From contig CANMIL010000003.1 in the NCBI GenBank assembly GCA_947497895.1, forward strand, positions 434,001 to 498,000: a stretch of 64,000 nucleotides of DNA, read 5' to 3'. The number at the start of each line of letters is the position of its first letter. The stretch's first letter is position 1. The notes under the pieces are model-generated. The model searched no databases. It worked only from the letters and a program-made list of their open reading frames with translations, and was not told the origin of the DNA. Positions 36,398 through 45,801 of the stretch are shown piece after piece. A program made the translations under genes and the position numbers. The stretch is from an uncultured Tenacibaculum sp. GTDB taxonomy: Bacteria > Bacteroidota > Bacteroidia > Flavobacteriales > Flavobacteriaceae.

Positions 36398-37084
36398 ATG
36401 CTAAAAAGAGCAGATCAAACAGCCATTTTAATCTTTGCAAATTCTTCGAAAAAAGAAATGCATCGCAAGTCTTTTTTAAAAGACGAAAGGTTGATTGATT
36501 ATCTTAATTCAAGAACGGTTAAGATTGCCCAAAAAGCATGTTCAAATGTTATCGTTTACGATGAAAGTCTTCAAGTTGGTTCTAACTTTTCCGAAAAATT
36601 CACAAATGCAATTCATGAAACTTTCACAAAAGGTTTTAAGAGCGTTATAACAATCGGAAATGACAGTCCTCAACTTAAGACAAGCCATATTCACGAAGCC
36701 ATTGACAAACTTCAAGAAGGAGGAAATGTACTTGGACCTTCAAAGGATGGTGGAGTATACTTAATAGGGATTCACAAAAATAAATTCAATGTAAACGAAT
36801 TTCTTTCGCTCTCTTGGCAAACTAAGTTTTTATGCAGAGATCTTGAAAGCTTATTAGTATCAAAAGGATCAAAGATTACAAAACTAGAGTACCTAAGAGA
36901 TATCGACTCTTACCATGATTTACTTTACTTTGGAAACCATTTTTCTTTATCTGAAGCTTTAAAGGATTTGATTATTGCTCTTATTGATCATTTTCAAAAA
37001 CAAGTTAAAAAAACTTACCTACCAATAACAGGATTTAATTACTCGGCTTACTTCTTTAACAAAGGTTCTCCTATAATGAGCTAA
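36398..37084 (+). CDS. DUF2064 family glycosyltransferase-like protein (divergent)
   Basis: 228 residues related to the arsenosugar-type glycosyltransferase at 45107. The core TIGNDSPQLKTSHIHEAI and GPSKDGGVYLIGI matches the D-x-P and DGGxYL motifs, but the N-terminal nucleotide-binding element (GxxKTRL) is missing: the position reads ANSSKKEMHRKSF. It may bind a nucleotide sugar in another way or be catalytically altered. It heads the plus-strand locus but is separated from SusC by 143 bp containing a MITE-like repeat. Confidence 0.78.
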   Translation: MLKRADQTAILIFANSSKKEMHRKSFLKDERLIDYLNSRTVKIAQKACSNVIVYDESLQVGSNFSEKFTNAIHETFTKGFKSVITIGNDSPQLKTSHIHEAIDKLQEGGNVLGPSKDGGVYLIGIHKNKFNVNEFLSLSWQTKFLCRDLESLLVSKGSKITKLEYLRDIDSYHDLLYFGNHFSLSEALKDLIIALIDHFQKQVKKTYLPITGFNYSAYFFNKGSPIMS

Positions 37085-37156
37085 TACCAAATAAACCTCA
37101 AAATGCTACATAAATACTTGTTCATTTTTTGTGTTATTTTAAAATTCATTTGGTAT
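37084..37156. repeat. MITE-like inverted-repeat element, short copy
   Basis: The 73-bp element is bounded by ATACCAAAT and ATTTGGTAT and overlaps the last base of the upstream gene. Its first 45 bp are identical to the element at 51384-51545, and the last 20 bp match too, so this copy looks like an internally deleted version. Confidence 0.75.
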
Positions 37157-37227
37157 AACATCTTTCGAATAACTAAAGCCAATATGCCTTCATTAACCGA
37201 AGGCTAATTCATTACAATTTTTAACAG

Positions 37228-40200
37228 ATGAAACAAATCTTACTAGGATTGATGTTGTTTCTTGTTCATAGTACCTATTCACAACAATTGGTAACAGGAA
37301 CAGTAACATCAGAACTTGACGGGATTCCAATTCCATACATAAACGTAACCGTTAAGAACTCCAAAACAGGAACCGCAACCGATGTCGACGGAAACTATTC
37401 TATAAAAGTAGATAATTCAGATAGTATTCTTGTTTTATCTTCAATTGGTTATATTACTAAAGAGATCAATATTGAAAACAAAACTACAATCAACGTTACT
37501 CTTTCTGAAGCAACCACTGGGTTGAGCGAGGTTGTTATTACTGCTTTAAATAAAAGAAGAGAATCTAAAGAATTGGGATACGCCATTCAGAGCATTCAAC
37601 CAAAAGATATTGCAGAAGTGAAAGCGGTAAACTTTTTAGACAACCTTACTGGTAAACTTGCTGGTGTTTCAATTACCTCAGCGAGTGCAACTGGAGTTGG
37701 ATCTTCTTCTAAAATTGTAATTAGAGGCGAACAATCATTCACCAATAATAATCCATTATTTATTGTGGATGGAACACCTATTAATAACAATACTGTTTTC
37801 AATTTTACCAATGAAGCCGCCGCCGGTTTTCAGGAAGTAGATTTCGGAAATGGCGCCATGGAAGTAAATTCTGATGACATTGAATCGGTATCTGTATTAA
37901 AAGGAGCTAGCGCCGCTGCTCTTTACGGAACAAGAGCTTCGAACGGAGTTATTATTATCAATACTAAAAAAGCTAAAGATAAATTTTCAGTCAGCCTAAA
38001 CTCTTCCTTATTTATCGATACTGCTTTTCAATTACCTCAGTTTCAAAATTTATACGGACAAGGTAATTCGGGTAATTTCGAGTTTGTTGATGGGTTAGGT
38101 GCTGGAATTAACGATAACATTACTTACAGTTGGGGACCAAGGTTAGATCAAGGAACTTTAATCCCGCAATTTGACAGCCCTGTAACTTTACCAGATGGAA
38201 CAGTTGTACGAGGAGGAGACACTTCACTTTATAGTGGTTTACCAATTAAACCGACTGCTTTTGTATCTAATCCAGATAATCTTAAAAACTTCTATAGAAC
38301 AGGAATGACTACCATTAATAATATTGCTATCGGTTCTGGGTTTGAGAAAGGAAATTATCGACTTTCGTTTACAGATTTAAATAGTGAATCTATTATACCT
38401 GGAGTGAATTTAAAACGTAAGACTATAGCAACGAATCTTCAGTTTCTTCCATCAGATAAAACAACAGTTTCAGCCCATATCAATTATGTAAATAGTAATA
38501 GTGATAATAGGCCTTCGAATGGATATGGCTCAGAAAATGTAAATTACTCACTAGTTGCTTGGGGTCCCAGATCCTTAAATATTGATAACCTAAGGAATTA
38601 TTGGCAACCCGGATTGGAAGGAAGACAACAATATTCATTCAATTATACTTTCTTTGATAATCCTTACTTTATTTTAAATGAAAACCGAAATGAATTCAAC
38701 AGAGATCGTGTTTTCGGAAATGTATCTTTAAAGCAACAAATCACAAAAGATTTATCTGCAACGTTGAGAACAGGAATGGATTACTCAACAGAAAGAAGAA
38801 GGTTTTTAAGGAACTTTAGTACCAACCGATTTAGAAATGGTGCTTATGCAGAACACGATGTAAGTTATCGAGAAATCAACACAGACTTCTTACTGAACTA
38901 TACTAAGAAAATAACTGATTTTGATGTTGATATTTCTTTAGGAGGAAATCAACTTCGTCAGAAAGCTACTACAAAGCAAACACAAACAACGCAACTAGCA
39001 CAACCTGGAATTTTCAGTTTTAACAATGCTGCTTCTCCGATTGAAACCTTTGATTTCTCTTCTGAGAAAAGAATCAATAGTTTATACGGATTGCTAAAAG
39101 TTGGATATAAGAACACCTTATTTATTGACATTACTGGTAGAAATGATTGGTCAAGTGCTTTAGCTACTCCCTTTTCAGCAGAGAATACCTCTTTCTTTTA
39201 TCCTTCAGCTTCAACAAGTTTAATTGTTAGCAATCTATTTCAACTCCCGAAAGCAATATCGTTTGCTAAGTTAAGAGCTAGTATTGCTCAAGTAGGAAAC
39301 GATACAAATCCGTATCAAACCTCAAGGACGTTCCTTCCAACAACAAATGTAAATTCTCAACCTAGTTTTACGAGTCAGAATTTTATTCCAAATCCGAACT
39401 TAAGGCCTGAGAAAACCACTTCTTTTGAAATAGGAACAGATCTGCGTTTTTTTAACGATAGATTAAACTTTGATGTTACCTATTATAATGCCTTAACTGA
39501 AGATCAAATTTTATCACTTCCTATTCCAATATCATCTGGTTTTAATCAACAAGTGGTAAATGGAGGAAAAGTTAGATCGGAAGGAGTTGAAATTGTCCTA
39601 AACAGTACTCCAATAAAAAATGAAAACTTTAAGTGGAATACTACGGTAAACTTCAGTCGAAATGTTTCAACCATTGAATCATTACCTCAAAATAGTGGTA
39701 GAGTAACTTTGGCTTATTCTAGAGTATATAACAATCCAGATCAAACGGTTTGGTTTCAAGTAGAAGAAGGTGGAAGAATTGGAGATTTTTATGGTACGGG
39801 GTACTTAAAAAATGAAAATGGAGACTTTGTTTTGACTCCTGAGGGAAGATTTATCGCTGATCCAACATTGAAAAAACTAGGAAACTACAATCCCGATTTC
39901 TCCCTTGGTTTTAACAACGAATTCAACTATAAAAACTGGAATCTAAGCTTCTTATTTGACTGGCGTCAAGGAGGAGAGTTGGTTTCAAGAACTTTGTCTC
40001 TTGCGGGTGTTGGTGGTCAACTAAAAGAGACTGCTTATAGACCTGAAGAAGGAATTGTTGCTCAGGGTGTCGTTAACACAGGAACCGCTCAAAATCCAGT
40101 ATACACTCCTAATACCACAGCAGTAACTCCTGAAAGTTATTACCGTCAGTTTTATGATAGAAACCATGAAGAAAATAATGTATATGATGCTTCGTTTTTA

Positions 40201-40443
40201 AAGCTCCGTCAGTTTTCTTTAGGCTACACTTTCCATTTAAAAAACAATGCTTTCGGTTTTGTAAAAAATGGAGCAAAAGTAAACCTTTCTCTCATTGGAA
40301 GGAATTTATTTGCTATTAGCGATATTCCTCACTTCGATCCTGAACAATTGGCAGTTCAAGGTCAAGGTATTGTTGGTGGAGTTGAGGACATGTCTTATGC
40401 TTCTTCAAGAAGTTTTGGTTTTAAATTGAGTGTTAACTTCTAA
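37228..40443 (+). CDS. SusC/RagA-type TonB-linked outer-membrane protein
   Basis: 1071 residues: signal peptide (1-18), carboxypeptidase-regulatory-like domain at about 20-100 (VTGTVTSELDGIPIPYINV), plug at about 112-240 (the SusC hallmark FIVDGTPINNN and SVLKGASAAALYG, TRASNGVIIINTKKA) and a large barrel ending ASSRSFGFKLSVNF. It works with the SusD-like lipoprotein 12 bp downstream as a TonB-powered importer. The neighbours are arsenosugar-type and nucleoside genes and no glycoside hydrolase is nearby, so the ligand is probably not a polysaccharide. Confidence 0.95.
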   Translation: MKQILLGLMLFLVHSTYSQQLVTGTVTSELDGIPIPYINVTVKNSKTGTATDVDGNYSIKVDNSDSILVLSSIGYITKEINIENKTTINVTLSEATTGLSEVVITALNKRRESKELGYAIQSIQPKDIAEVKAVNFLDNLTGKLAGVSITSASATGVGSSSKIVIRGEQSFTNNNPLFIVDGTPINNNTVFNFTNEAAAGFQEVDFGNGAMEVNSDDIESVSVLKGASAAALYGTRASNGVIIINTKKAKDKFSVSLNSSLFIDTAFQLPQFQNLYGQGNSGNFEFVDGLGAGINDNITYSWGPRLDQGTLIPQFDSPVTLPDGTVVRGGDTSLYSGLPIKPTAFVSNPDNLKNFYRTGMTTINNIAIGSGFEKGNYRLSFTDLNSESIIPGVNLKRKTIATNLQFLPSDKTTVSAHINYVNSNSDNRPSNGYGSENVNYSLVAWGPRSLNIDNLRNYWQPGLEGRQQYSFNYTFFDNPYFILNENRNEFNRDRVFGNVSLKQQITKDLSATLRTGMDYSTERRRFLRNFSTNRFRNGAYAEHDVSYREINTDFLLNYTKKITDFDVDISLGGNQLRQKATTKQTQTTQLAQPGIFSFNNAASPIETFDFSSEKRINSLYGLLKVGYKNTLFIDITGRNDWSSALATPFSAENTSFFYPSASTSLIVSNLFQLPKAISFAKLRASIAQVGNDTNPYQTSRTFLPTTNVNSQPSFTSQNFIPNPNLRPEKTTSFEIGTDLRFFNDRLNFDVTYYNALTEDQILSLPIPISSGFNQQVVNGGKVRSEGVEIVLNSTPIKNENFKWNTTVNFSRNVSTIESLPQNSGRVTLAYSRVYNNPDQTVWFQVEEGGRIGDFYGTGYLKNENGDFVLTPEGRFIADPTLKKLGNYNPDFSLGFNNEFNYKNWNLSFLFDWRQGGELVSRTLSLAGVGGQLKETAYRPEEGIVAQGVVNTGTAQNPVYTPNTTAVTPESYYRQFYDRNHEENNVYDASFLKLRQFSLGYTFHLKNNAFGFVKNGAKVNLSLIGRNLFAISDIPHFDPEQLAVQGQGIVGGVEDMSYASSRSFGFKLSVNF

Positions 40444-40455
40444 TCTTATTACAAA

Positions 40456-41880
40456 ATGAAACGTTTTATATATATTCTTATCGTCTTGACTAGTTTTGGA
40501 TGTACCAATGACTTCCAAGAGATTAACACAAATCCGAATTTTCCAGTAGATGTAGAACCTAGCTTGTTATTCAGAAAGGTTATTTATAATTACGGAGAAG
40601 CAATGTCGTACGAAGGTTTTGTTGCTGGAAACTTACTAAGCCAACAACTTACCGCATTGGATTTTAATTTATTTGATCGACACGCCCTGAAGTCACCTCA
40701 ACTTGGAGGAAATCCATGGGCAATTTTCTATACCAATTTGCGTGACAATGAAATTGTTTTAAACAAAGCTCAGAATGAGTCTACTTTCTCGGTTTACGAA
40801 GGACCTGCCTTAATTTTTAAAGCTTATATGACCATGGCTTTAACGGATCTTTTTGGAGATATTCCTTATAGTGAAGCTTTTTCTGGAGATCAACAAACAG
40901 TAACTCCAAAATATGATTCGCAAGAAAGTATTTACTTAAATGAAGGAGGTATACTCGACAACTTGGAAAAAGGAATTGTAGCGATTGAAAACTATTCAGG
41001 AAGTTTACCTCTTGAGGGAGATGTTTTATACAACGGAAACCTCTCCAACTGGATTAAATTTGCGAACTCACTTCGAATAAAAGCTTTGTTAAGAATTTCT
41101 TCTAAACAAGATGTTTCTTCAGATTTACAAGCAATTGTTTCTGATGGAAATTACATTTCTATTAGTAATGAAAATGCGATTTTCCAATTTACAAATGGTG
41201 AGCCGAATAACTTTAGAATGGCTCGCTTGCGTGCAGGAGACTTTAACAACTTTGTGCTTTCAGAAACCTTGGAAGATGTTTTAGCAAATTTAAATGATCC
41301 TAGAATAGAAACATTATTTCGACCTTTTGGTAATTCTACCAATGAATACAATGGTTTAATCAACGGAATTGATGCTTCTCAGACAACTATTTCCTTAGGT
41401 GATTATTCATTAGCCGGAACTATTTTTAGAGAAGAAACTGGAAAGCTAAAAGCCAATTATATGACACATTGGGAAACTAAGTTCCTATTAGCGGAAGCTG
41501 CTTTAAAAGGTTTTATTAGCAATGACACTCAGGAACTATACAACACGGCTGTAACAGATGCTTTTGAATATTGGAATGTAAGTTTACCTGATGATTATTT
41601 AACAGGAACAGCCGCTTACAGCATGACAAATGGATTGGAACAGATTATTACACAAAAATGGATTGCTAACTTTATCAATGGTTATGAAGGCTGGATTGAA
41701 TATAGAAGAACAGGATTTCCAAACTTAAAGCCTGTTTCTGCCAGTTTAAATAACGGATTAATTCCTGTGAGAATGCCTTATCCTGCAGAAGAAGAAACAT
41801 TGAATAGTGCAAACTATGCTATCGCTGCACAAGCTACTGATAATAATAGCATTAATTTTAACGTTTGGTGGGCACAATAA
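40456..41880 (+). CDS. SusD/RagB-type outer-membrane lipoprotein
   Basis: 474 residues with a lipobox ending at Cys16 (LTSFGC). The start FQEINTNPNFPVDVEPSLLF, the TPR-like helical region (MTMALTDLFGDIPYSEAF) and the C-terminal GWIEYRRTGFPNLKPV are typical of the SusD-like family 2. It is the surface lid and ligand-binding partner of the preceding SusC. The stop is followed by a heptamer repeat array, which separates it from the symporter gene. Confidence 0.93.
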   Translation: MKRFIYILIVLTSFGCTNDFQEINTNPNFPVDVEPSLLFRKVIYNYGEAMSYEGFVAGNLLSQQLTALDFNLFDRHALKSPQLGGNPWAIFYTNLRDNEIVLNKAQNESTFSVYEGPALIFKAYMTMALTDLFGDIPYSEAFSGDQQTVTPKYDSQESIYLNEGGILDNLEKGIVAIENYSGSLPLEGDVLYNGNLSNWIKFANSLRIKALLRISSKQDVSSDLQAIVSDGNYISISNENAIFQFTNGEPNNFRMARLRAGDFNNFVLSETLEDVLANLNDPRIETLFRPFGNSTNEYNGLINGIDASQTTISLGDYSLAGTIFREETGKLKANYMTHWETKFLLAEAALKGFISNDTQELYNTAVTDAFEYWNVSLPDDYLTGTAAYSMTNGLEQIITQKWIANFINGYEGWIEYRRTGFPNLKPVSASLNNGLIPVRMPYPAEEETLNSANYAIAAQATDNNSINFNVWWAQ

Positions 41881-41888
41881 TACATAAG

Positions 41889-41986
41889 GCGAAAGTCGAA
41901 AGGCAAAAGTCAGAAGTCAGAAGTCAAAAGGCGAAAGTCAGAAGACAAAAGTCGAAAGGCGAAAGGCGAAAGGCGAAAGTTGAAAG
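41889..41986. repeat. Degenerate heptanucleotide tandem array (14 units)
   Basis: Fourteen 7-bp units can be read without a gap, with variants GCGAAAG, TCGAAAG, TCAGAAG, TCAAAAG and TTGAAAG (consensus [G/T]C[G/A]AAAG). It fills the space between the SusD-like and symporter genes. Confidence 0.85.
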
Positions 41987-42001
41987 TCTGTTTTGTAAAC
42001 T

Positions 42002-43351
42002 ATGAATGAACATATTGAAATATGGCAATGGGGAATCCTCTTAATACCAAGTTTAGCCTTTATCCTCTTTTCTCCAGTGGCGAAAACAAAGGATGTCTTT
42101 TTTAAGGCTACTCAAAATAATAGAGCTCCTAATACCTTGTTATTAACAGGGAGTTTGATAATATCCTGGATTTTTGCCAAAAGCATTACCAATGCTGCAA
42201 ATCTTGGTCAACAATTTGGTATTGCAGGTGGAGTCGCTTATGCAATGTATTATCTATCCTTTGCCGTTGCTGGTATTATTATTTATCAATTAAGAACAAA
42301 AGGTAATTTTAAAAGCATACACGACTTTTTAGAAACGAGATTTGGTCATTTGGCTATTCTTGTTTTTTCCTTTTTAATCTTAATACGCCTTTTTAACGAA
42401 GTATGGTCAAATACCATGGTTATAGGTAGTTACTTTGGAAGCATAGGTAGCAGTCCTTACTATAGCTCCATCATTGTATTTACTGGACTTACGCTATTTT
42501 ATGCATTAAAAGGTGGTTTAAGCAGCAGTATATTCACTGATGCCATTCAAATGATATTTTTTGCCATTTTATTAGTCATAATTCTCTGGAAAATTTTCTC
42601 TGTAGAGCACTTTAGTATGTCAGAAATCTCAGCATCAAGCGAATGGAGTATGGCTCTAGGAGGTAATCTAATTTTTGCTGCCTTTATTCAATCGTTTAGT
42701 TATCCTTTTCATGATCCTGTGTTAACGGATCGTGGATTTATTAGTAATCCAAAAACTACCTTAAAAAGCTTTCTTTGGGCAACAGTTATCGGTTTTCTCT
42801 GTATACTATCGTTCAGTTTTGTTGGAATTTTTGCAAAAGCCAATGGACTCAGTGGACAGGCTACCGTAGCTGTAAGCAAGTTATTTGGTACCGTAATACT
42901 CTTAGTGATTAACTTTATTATGATAAGTTCAGCCGCGTCTACATTAGATTCGACTTTTGCCTCGGCTTCAAAGTTAACTGCAGTAGACTTAAACATAAAA
43001 CCTACACTTTCCTTTGGAAGACTTGTTATGATAGGTATTGCGATCATAGGAACCATTCCTGTATTTTTAGATGCTTCGATTTTATCTGCTACCACAATTA
43101 GCGGTACCATGGTTATTGGATTGGCTCCCGTTTTTATTCTTTGGAAATTAAAAGCTCCAAAAATTAGTTTTTATGCTTCTGTTTTCGCAGGAATCGTTTT
43201 TGGTTTTCTGTTAGTTTTCAAAGTCTTTCCATCATCTTTAATTCTAACAACAGGAAAGTATGCCGATTTGCTATGGATTAACATTTGGGGAAGTTGTATT
43301 TGTTTCATTTTATATTTAGCTCCGATATGGTTAAAAAGAATATTCAACTAG
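42002..43351 (+). CDS. Sodium:solute symporter family transporter
   Basis: 449 residues with about 12-13 membrane helices. The SSS fold is indicated by GSLIISWIFAKSITNAANLGQQFGIAGGVAYAM (helices 1-2), FSYPFHDPVLTDRGF and the SSAASTLDSTFASASKL segment corresponding to the sodium-site helix 8. It would take up a small organic solute after SusCD import; the nucleoside and arsenic genes around suggest a nucleoside-like or arsenical solute, as inference only. It overlaps the next gene by 25 bp. Confidence 0.88.
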   Translation: MNEHIEIWQWGILLIPSLAFILFSPVAKTKDVFFKATQNNRAPNTLLLTGSLIISWIFAKSITNAANLGQQFGIAGGVAYAMYYLSFAVAGIIIYQLRTKGNFKSIHDFLETRFGHLAILVFSFLILIRLFNEVWSNTMVIGSYFGSIGSSPYYSSIIVFTGLTLFYALKGGLSSSIFTDAIQMIFFAILLVIILWKIFSVEHFSMSEISASSEWSMALGGNLIFAAFIQSFSYPFHDPVLTDRGFISNPKTTLKSFLWATVIGFLCILSFSFVGIFAKANGLSGQATVAVSKLFGTVILLVINFIMISSAASTLDSTFASASKLTAVDLNIKPTLSFGRLVMIGIAIIGTIPVFLDASILSATTISGTMVIGLAPVFILWKLKAPKISFYASVFAGIVFGFLLVFKVFPSSLILTTGKYADLLWINIWGSCICFILYLAPIWLKRIFN

Positions 43352-44160
43352 GTTCAATAAAAGGAAAAGTAATTCTATTTGGAGGTGTGTATAGTAACTT
43401 ACACGCCTTGGAAGCGCTTATCGCTATTGCAGAAAATGAAGGTGTTGTCCCTGAACAATGTTTTTGCACGGGTGATATTGTAGGATATTGCGCTCAACCC
43501 GAAGAAACCGTGCAAAGGTTTATCAATTGGAGGGCCCGTAGCATTATTGGAAATGTAGAATTGCAATTAAGAAATGGTGATGAAGATTGTGGGTGCGATT
43601 TTAAAGCAGGGTCACGCTGCGATAACTTTTCAAAGTCTTGGTATCCATATGCTCAGCATTTACTTTCTGAAAATTCCATTAATTGGATGCAAAGCTTACC
43701 CGATCACATAAGCTTTACCTATGCTGAAAAAAAGGTAACCTTAGTTCATGGAAGCTATAGCAATATTTCAGAGTTTGTTTTTCAATCTACTCCTTGGGAA
43801 CAGAAAGAAAATTCTTTCTTGAAAACCGATAGTGATGTTATTTTCGCTGGACATTGTGGACTTCCTTTTGTAGATAGACATCAGGATAAACTCTGGATAA
43901 ACCCAGGAGTAATTGGTATTCCTGCAAATGATGGAAATACACATGTTTGGTATGTCATTCTTGACGATTCTGATGGTCTCTCTTTCGAATTTAAAACATT
44001 GAAGTATGATCATTCAAAAGCTAATGAGTTGATGATAAAGAATCATCTTCCAAAAGAATATGCCAAAACCTTAATTACTGGTTTTTGGGATAATATGGAA
44101 ATTTTACCTGAACAAGAACGACTATGGAAGGGGAAGCCTTTGGATAAACTGATTCACTAA
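43327..44160 (+). CDS. Calcineurin-like metallophosphoesterase with altered motif I
   Basis: I choose the ATG at 43327 (MVKKNIQLGSIKG); a start at 43285 would lie deep in the symporter. The 277-residue protein has the YfcE/MPP fold: GDIVGY at motif II, IIGNVE at motif III, VHGSY and GHCGLPF at the last motifs. Motif I, normally GDxHGN, is GGVYSN, so the Asp and His ligands are gone, and GNHE is GNVE. A Cys group (DEDCGCDFKAGSRC) follows. Members in arsenosugar-type loci look similar, as I recall. Activity is doubtful or metal use is unusual. Confidence 0.8.
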   Translation: MVKKNIQLGSIKGKVILFGGVYSNLHALEALIAIAENEGVVPEQCFCTGDIVGYCAQPEETVQRFINWRARSIIGNVELQLRNGDEDCGCDFKAGSRCDNFSKSWYPYAQHLLSENSINWMQSLPDHISFTYAEKKVTLVHGSYSNISEFVFQSTPWEQKENSFLKTDSDVIFAGHCGLPFVDRHQDKLWINPGVIGIPANDGNTHVWYVILDDSDGLSFEFKTLKYDHSKANELMIKNHLPKEYAKTLITGFWDNMEILPEQERLWKGKPLDKLIH

Positions 44161-44201
44161 TAATTAATTCATTATTTTTATAATGACGATGAGAATGTAA
44201 T

Positions 44202-45083
44202 ATGGATAAATATTTAGAACTTATAAAAAACTCCTATACTGGATATTGGAATTACCTGAAGCAATCAGTACTATTCGAAGTTCAATGGGAAAATTATTTT
44301 TATGGTTTAATTATTATTTCTCTTATCGTCTGGGGATTGGAATTGCTATTCCCTTGGCGCAAGAATCAACCTGCTTTTAGAAAAGATTTCTGGTTGGATA
44401 CTTTTTATATGTTCTTCAACTTTTTCTTACTAAATCTTATTGTACTAATTGCTTTATCAAATACTACAGAGCAACTGTTAAATGATGCCTTAGGAGTCGT
44501 AAACTTATCCGTTTCAAACTTTCAATTATTTGATATCAATAGCTTTCCATATGCCTTAAAATTGTTGGTATTCTTCATTTCGTTAGACTTTATTCAATGG
44601 TTTACACATACCTTGTTACATCGTTATGAATTTCTTTGGAATTTCCACAAGGTACACCACTCAGTAAAACAAATGGGCTTTGCTGCTCATTTGCGCTACC
44701 ATTGGATGGAACCCGTAGTATACAATTCAATAAAATATATTGTTTTAGCAATCATGGGTGGTTTTACCATTCAGGATGTCGCTATTGTCCATTTCTTCAA
44801 TATTAGTATTGGTCATTTAAATCATGCAAACATTAATGTAGATTATGGCTTTTTAAAATATATTTTCAACAATCCTAAAATGCACATTTGGCATCATGCT
44901 AAAGAACTTCCTCCTGAGAGAAAAAATGGAGTTAATTACGGAATTACCTTAAGTATTTGGGATTATATTTTTAAAACAAACTATATTCCTTATGATGGTA
45001 GAGATATTGAAATTGGCTTTGAAGGAGATGAAAAATTTCCAAAAGATTTTTTAGGTCAAGAACTTTATCCACTGAAGAAATAA
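44202..45083 (+). CDS. Sterol desaturase/fatty acid hydroxylase superfamily protein
   Basis: 293-residue membrane protein with at least four helices and the diiron His clusters: HTLLH and HKVHH (about 144-163), HLRYH, then HLNHAN and HIWHH near the C-terminus. The family hydroxylates or desaturates lipids and alkyl chains using O2. In this locus it may act on a lipid acceptor, but no direct evidence exists. It lies 41 bp after the phosphoesterase gene and 23 bp before the glycosyltransferase gene. Confidence 0.88.
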   Translation: MDKYLELIKNSYTGYWNYLKQSVLFEVQWENYFYGLIIISLIVWGLELLFPWRKNQPAFRKDFWLDTFYMFFNFFLLNLIVLIALSNTTEQLLNDALGVVNLSVSNFQLFDINSFPYALKLLVFFISLDFIQWFTHTLLHRYEFLWNFHKVHHSVKQMGFAAHLRYHWMEPVVYNSIKYIVLAIMGGFTIQDVAIVHFFNISIGHLNHANINVDYGFLKYIFNNPKMHIWHHAKELPPERKNGVNYGITLSIWDYIFKTNYIPYDGRDIEIGFEGDEKFPKDFLGQELYPLKK

Positions 45084-45106
45084 CTCATACTTTCTTAAAA
45101 ATAACT

Positions 45107-45715
45107 ATGTCGAAAAACTTACTATTAATATTTACACGAAACCCTGAACTTGGTAAAGTAAAAACTCGATTAGCGAAATCTATTGGTGATGAAGCTGCTT
45201 TAGAGATTTATAAGTTCTTACTAAATCATACAAAAGAAGTAACCGAAAAAGGCGATTTTGATATCGCTGTTTATTATTCTGTAAAAATTAGAGAGAATGA
45301 TATTTGGACTACTCCAAAATTCAAAAAACATGCTCAACATGGCGATGATTTGGGAGAACGTATGCAAAACGCTTTTGAAGAAGGCTTTGACAACAACTAT
45401 GATAAAATAGTGATTGTTGGAAGTGATTTGTACGATTTAGAATTAAACCATATCAATGAAGCCTTCGATAAACTAGACACAAATGATGTAGTTATCGGAC
45501 CTGCTGAAGATGGTGGATATTATCTATTGGGGTTAAAAAGAGTTATTCCTGAAATCTTTAAAAACAAAGAATGGGGCACGGAAACGGTTAGGCAAGACAC
45601 TTTAAATGATTTACAAAAGCTTTCAGTACATTTGCTAACTATGCTTAATGATATTGATGTCTTCGAAGACATTCAACAGACTTCGATATTCGATCAATTT
45701 TATAAAAAAATATAG
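45107..45715 (+). CDS. TIGR04282-type arsenosugar biosynthesis glycosyltransferase
   Basis: 202 residues. The nucleotide-binding RNPELGKVKTRLAKSIGDEAA at about 11-31, the DxD-like VGSDLYDL and GPAEDGGYYLLGL are complete, unlike the paralogue at 36398. Family members sit with ArsM and ArsS and are thought to act in arsenosugar formation. A short decayed heptamer repeat follows (about 45733-45768) before the phosphorylase gene. Confidence 0.88.
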   Translation: MSKNLLLIFTRNPELGKVKTRLAKSIGDEAALEIYKFLLNHTKEVTEKGDFDIAVYYSVKIRENDIWTTPKFKKHAQHGDDLGERMQNAFEEGFDNNYDKIVIVGSDLYDLELNHINEAFDKLDTNDVVIGPAEDGGYYLLGLKRVIPEIFKNKEWGTETVRQDTLNDLQKLSVHLLTMLNDIDVFEDIQQTSIFDQFYKKI

Positions 45716-45732
45716 AGTCATAGAAAATTAAC

Positions 45733-45768
45733 CTTTGAGCTTTAGGTTTTTCAACTTTTGACTTGTGA
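45733..45768. repeat. Decayed heptamer repeat, opposite orientation
   Basis: CTTTGAG, CTTTAGG, CTTTTGA and CTTGTGA occur almost in register; their reverse complements (e.g. TCAAAAG) match units of the array at 41889-41986. Confidence 0.5.
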
Positions 45769-45801
45769 CTAACATTATAACCATATTTAAACATTCTAAC
45801 A

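Noticed and set aside
37084..37156. Transcription terminator of the DUF2064 gene
   Set aside because: The inverted ends are too far apart for a short terminator stem and the same sequence recurs at 51384-51545, so a mobile element is the better reading.
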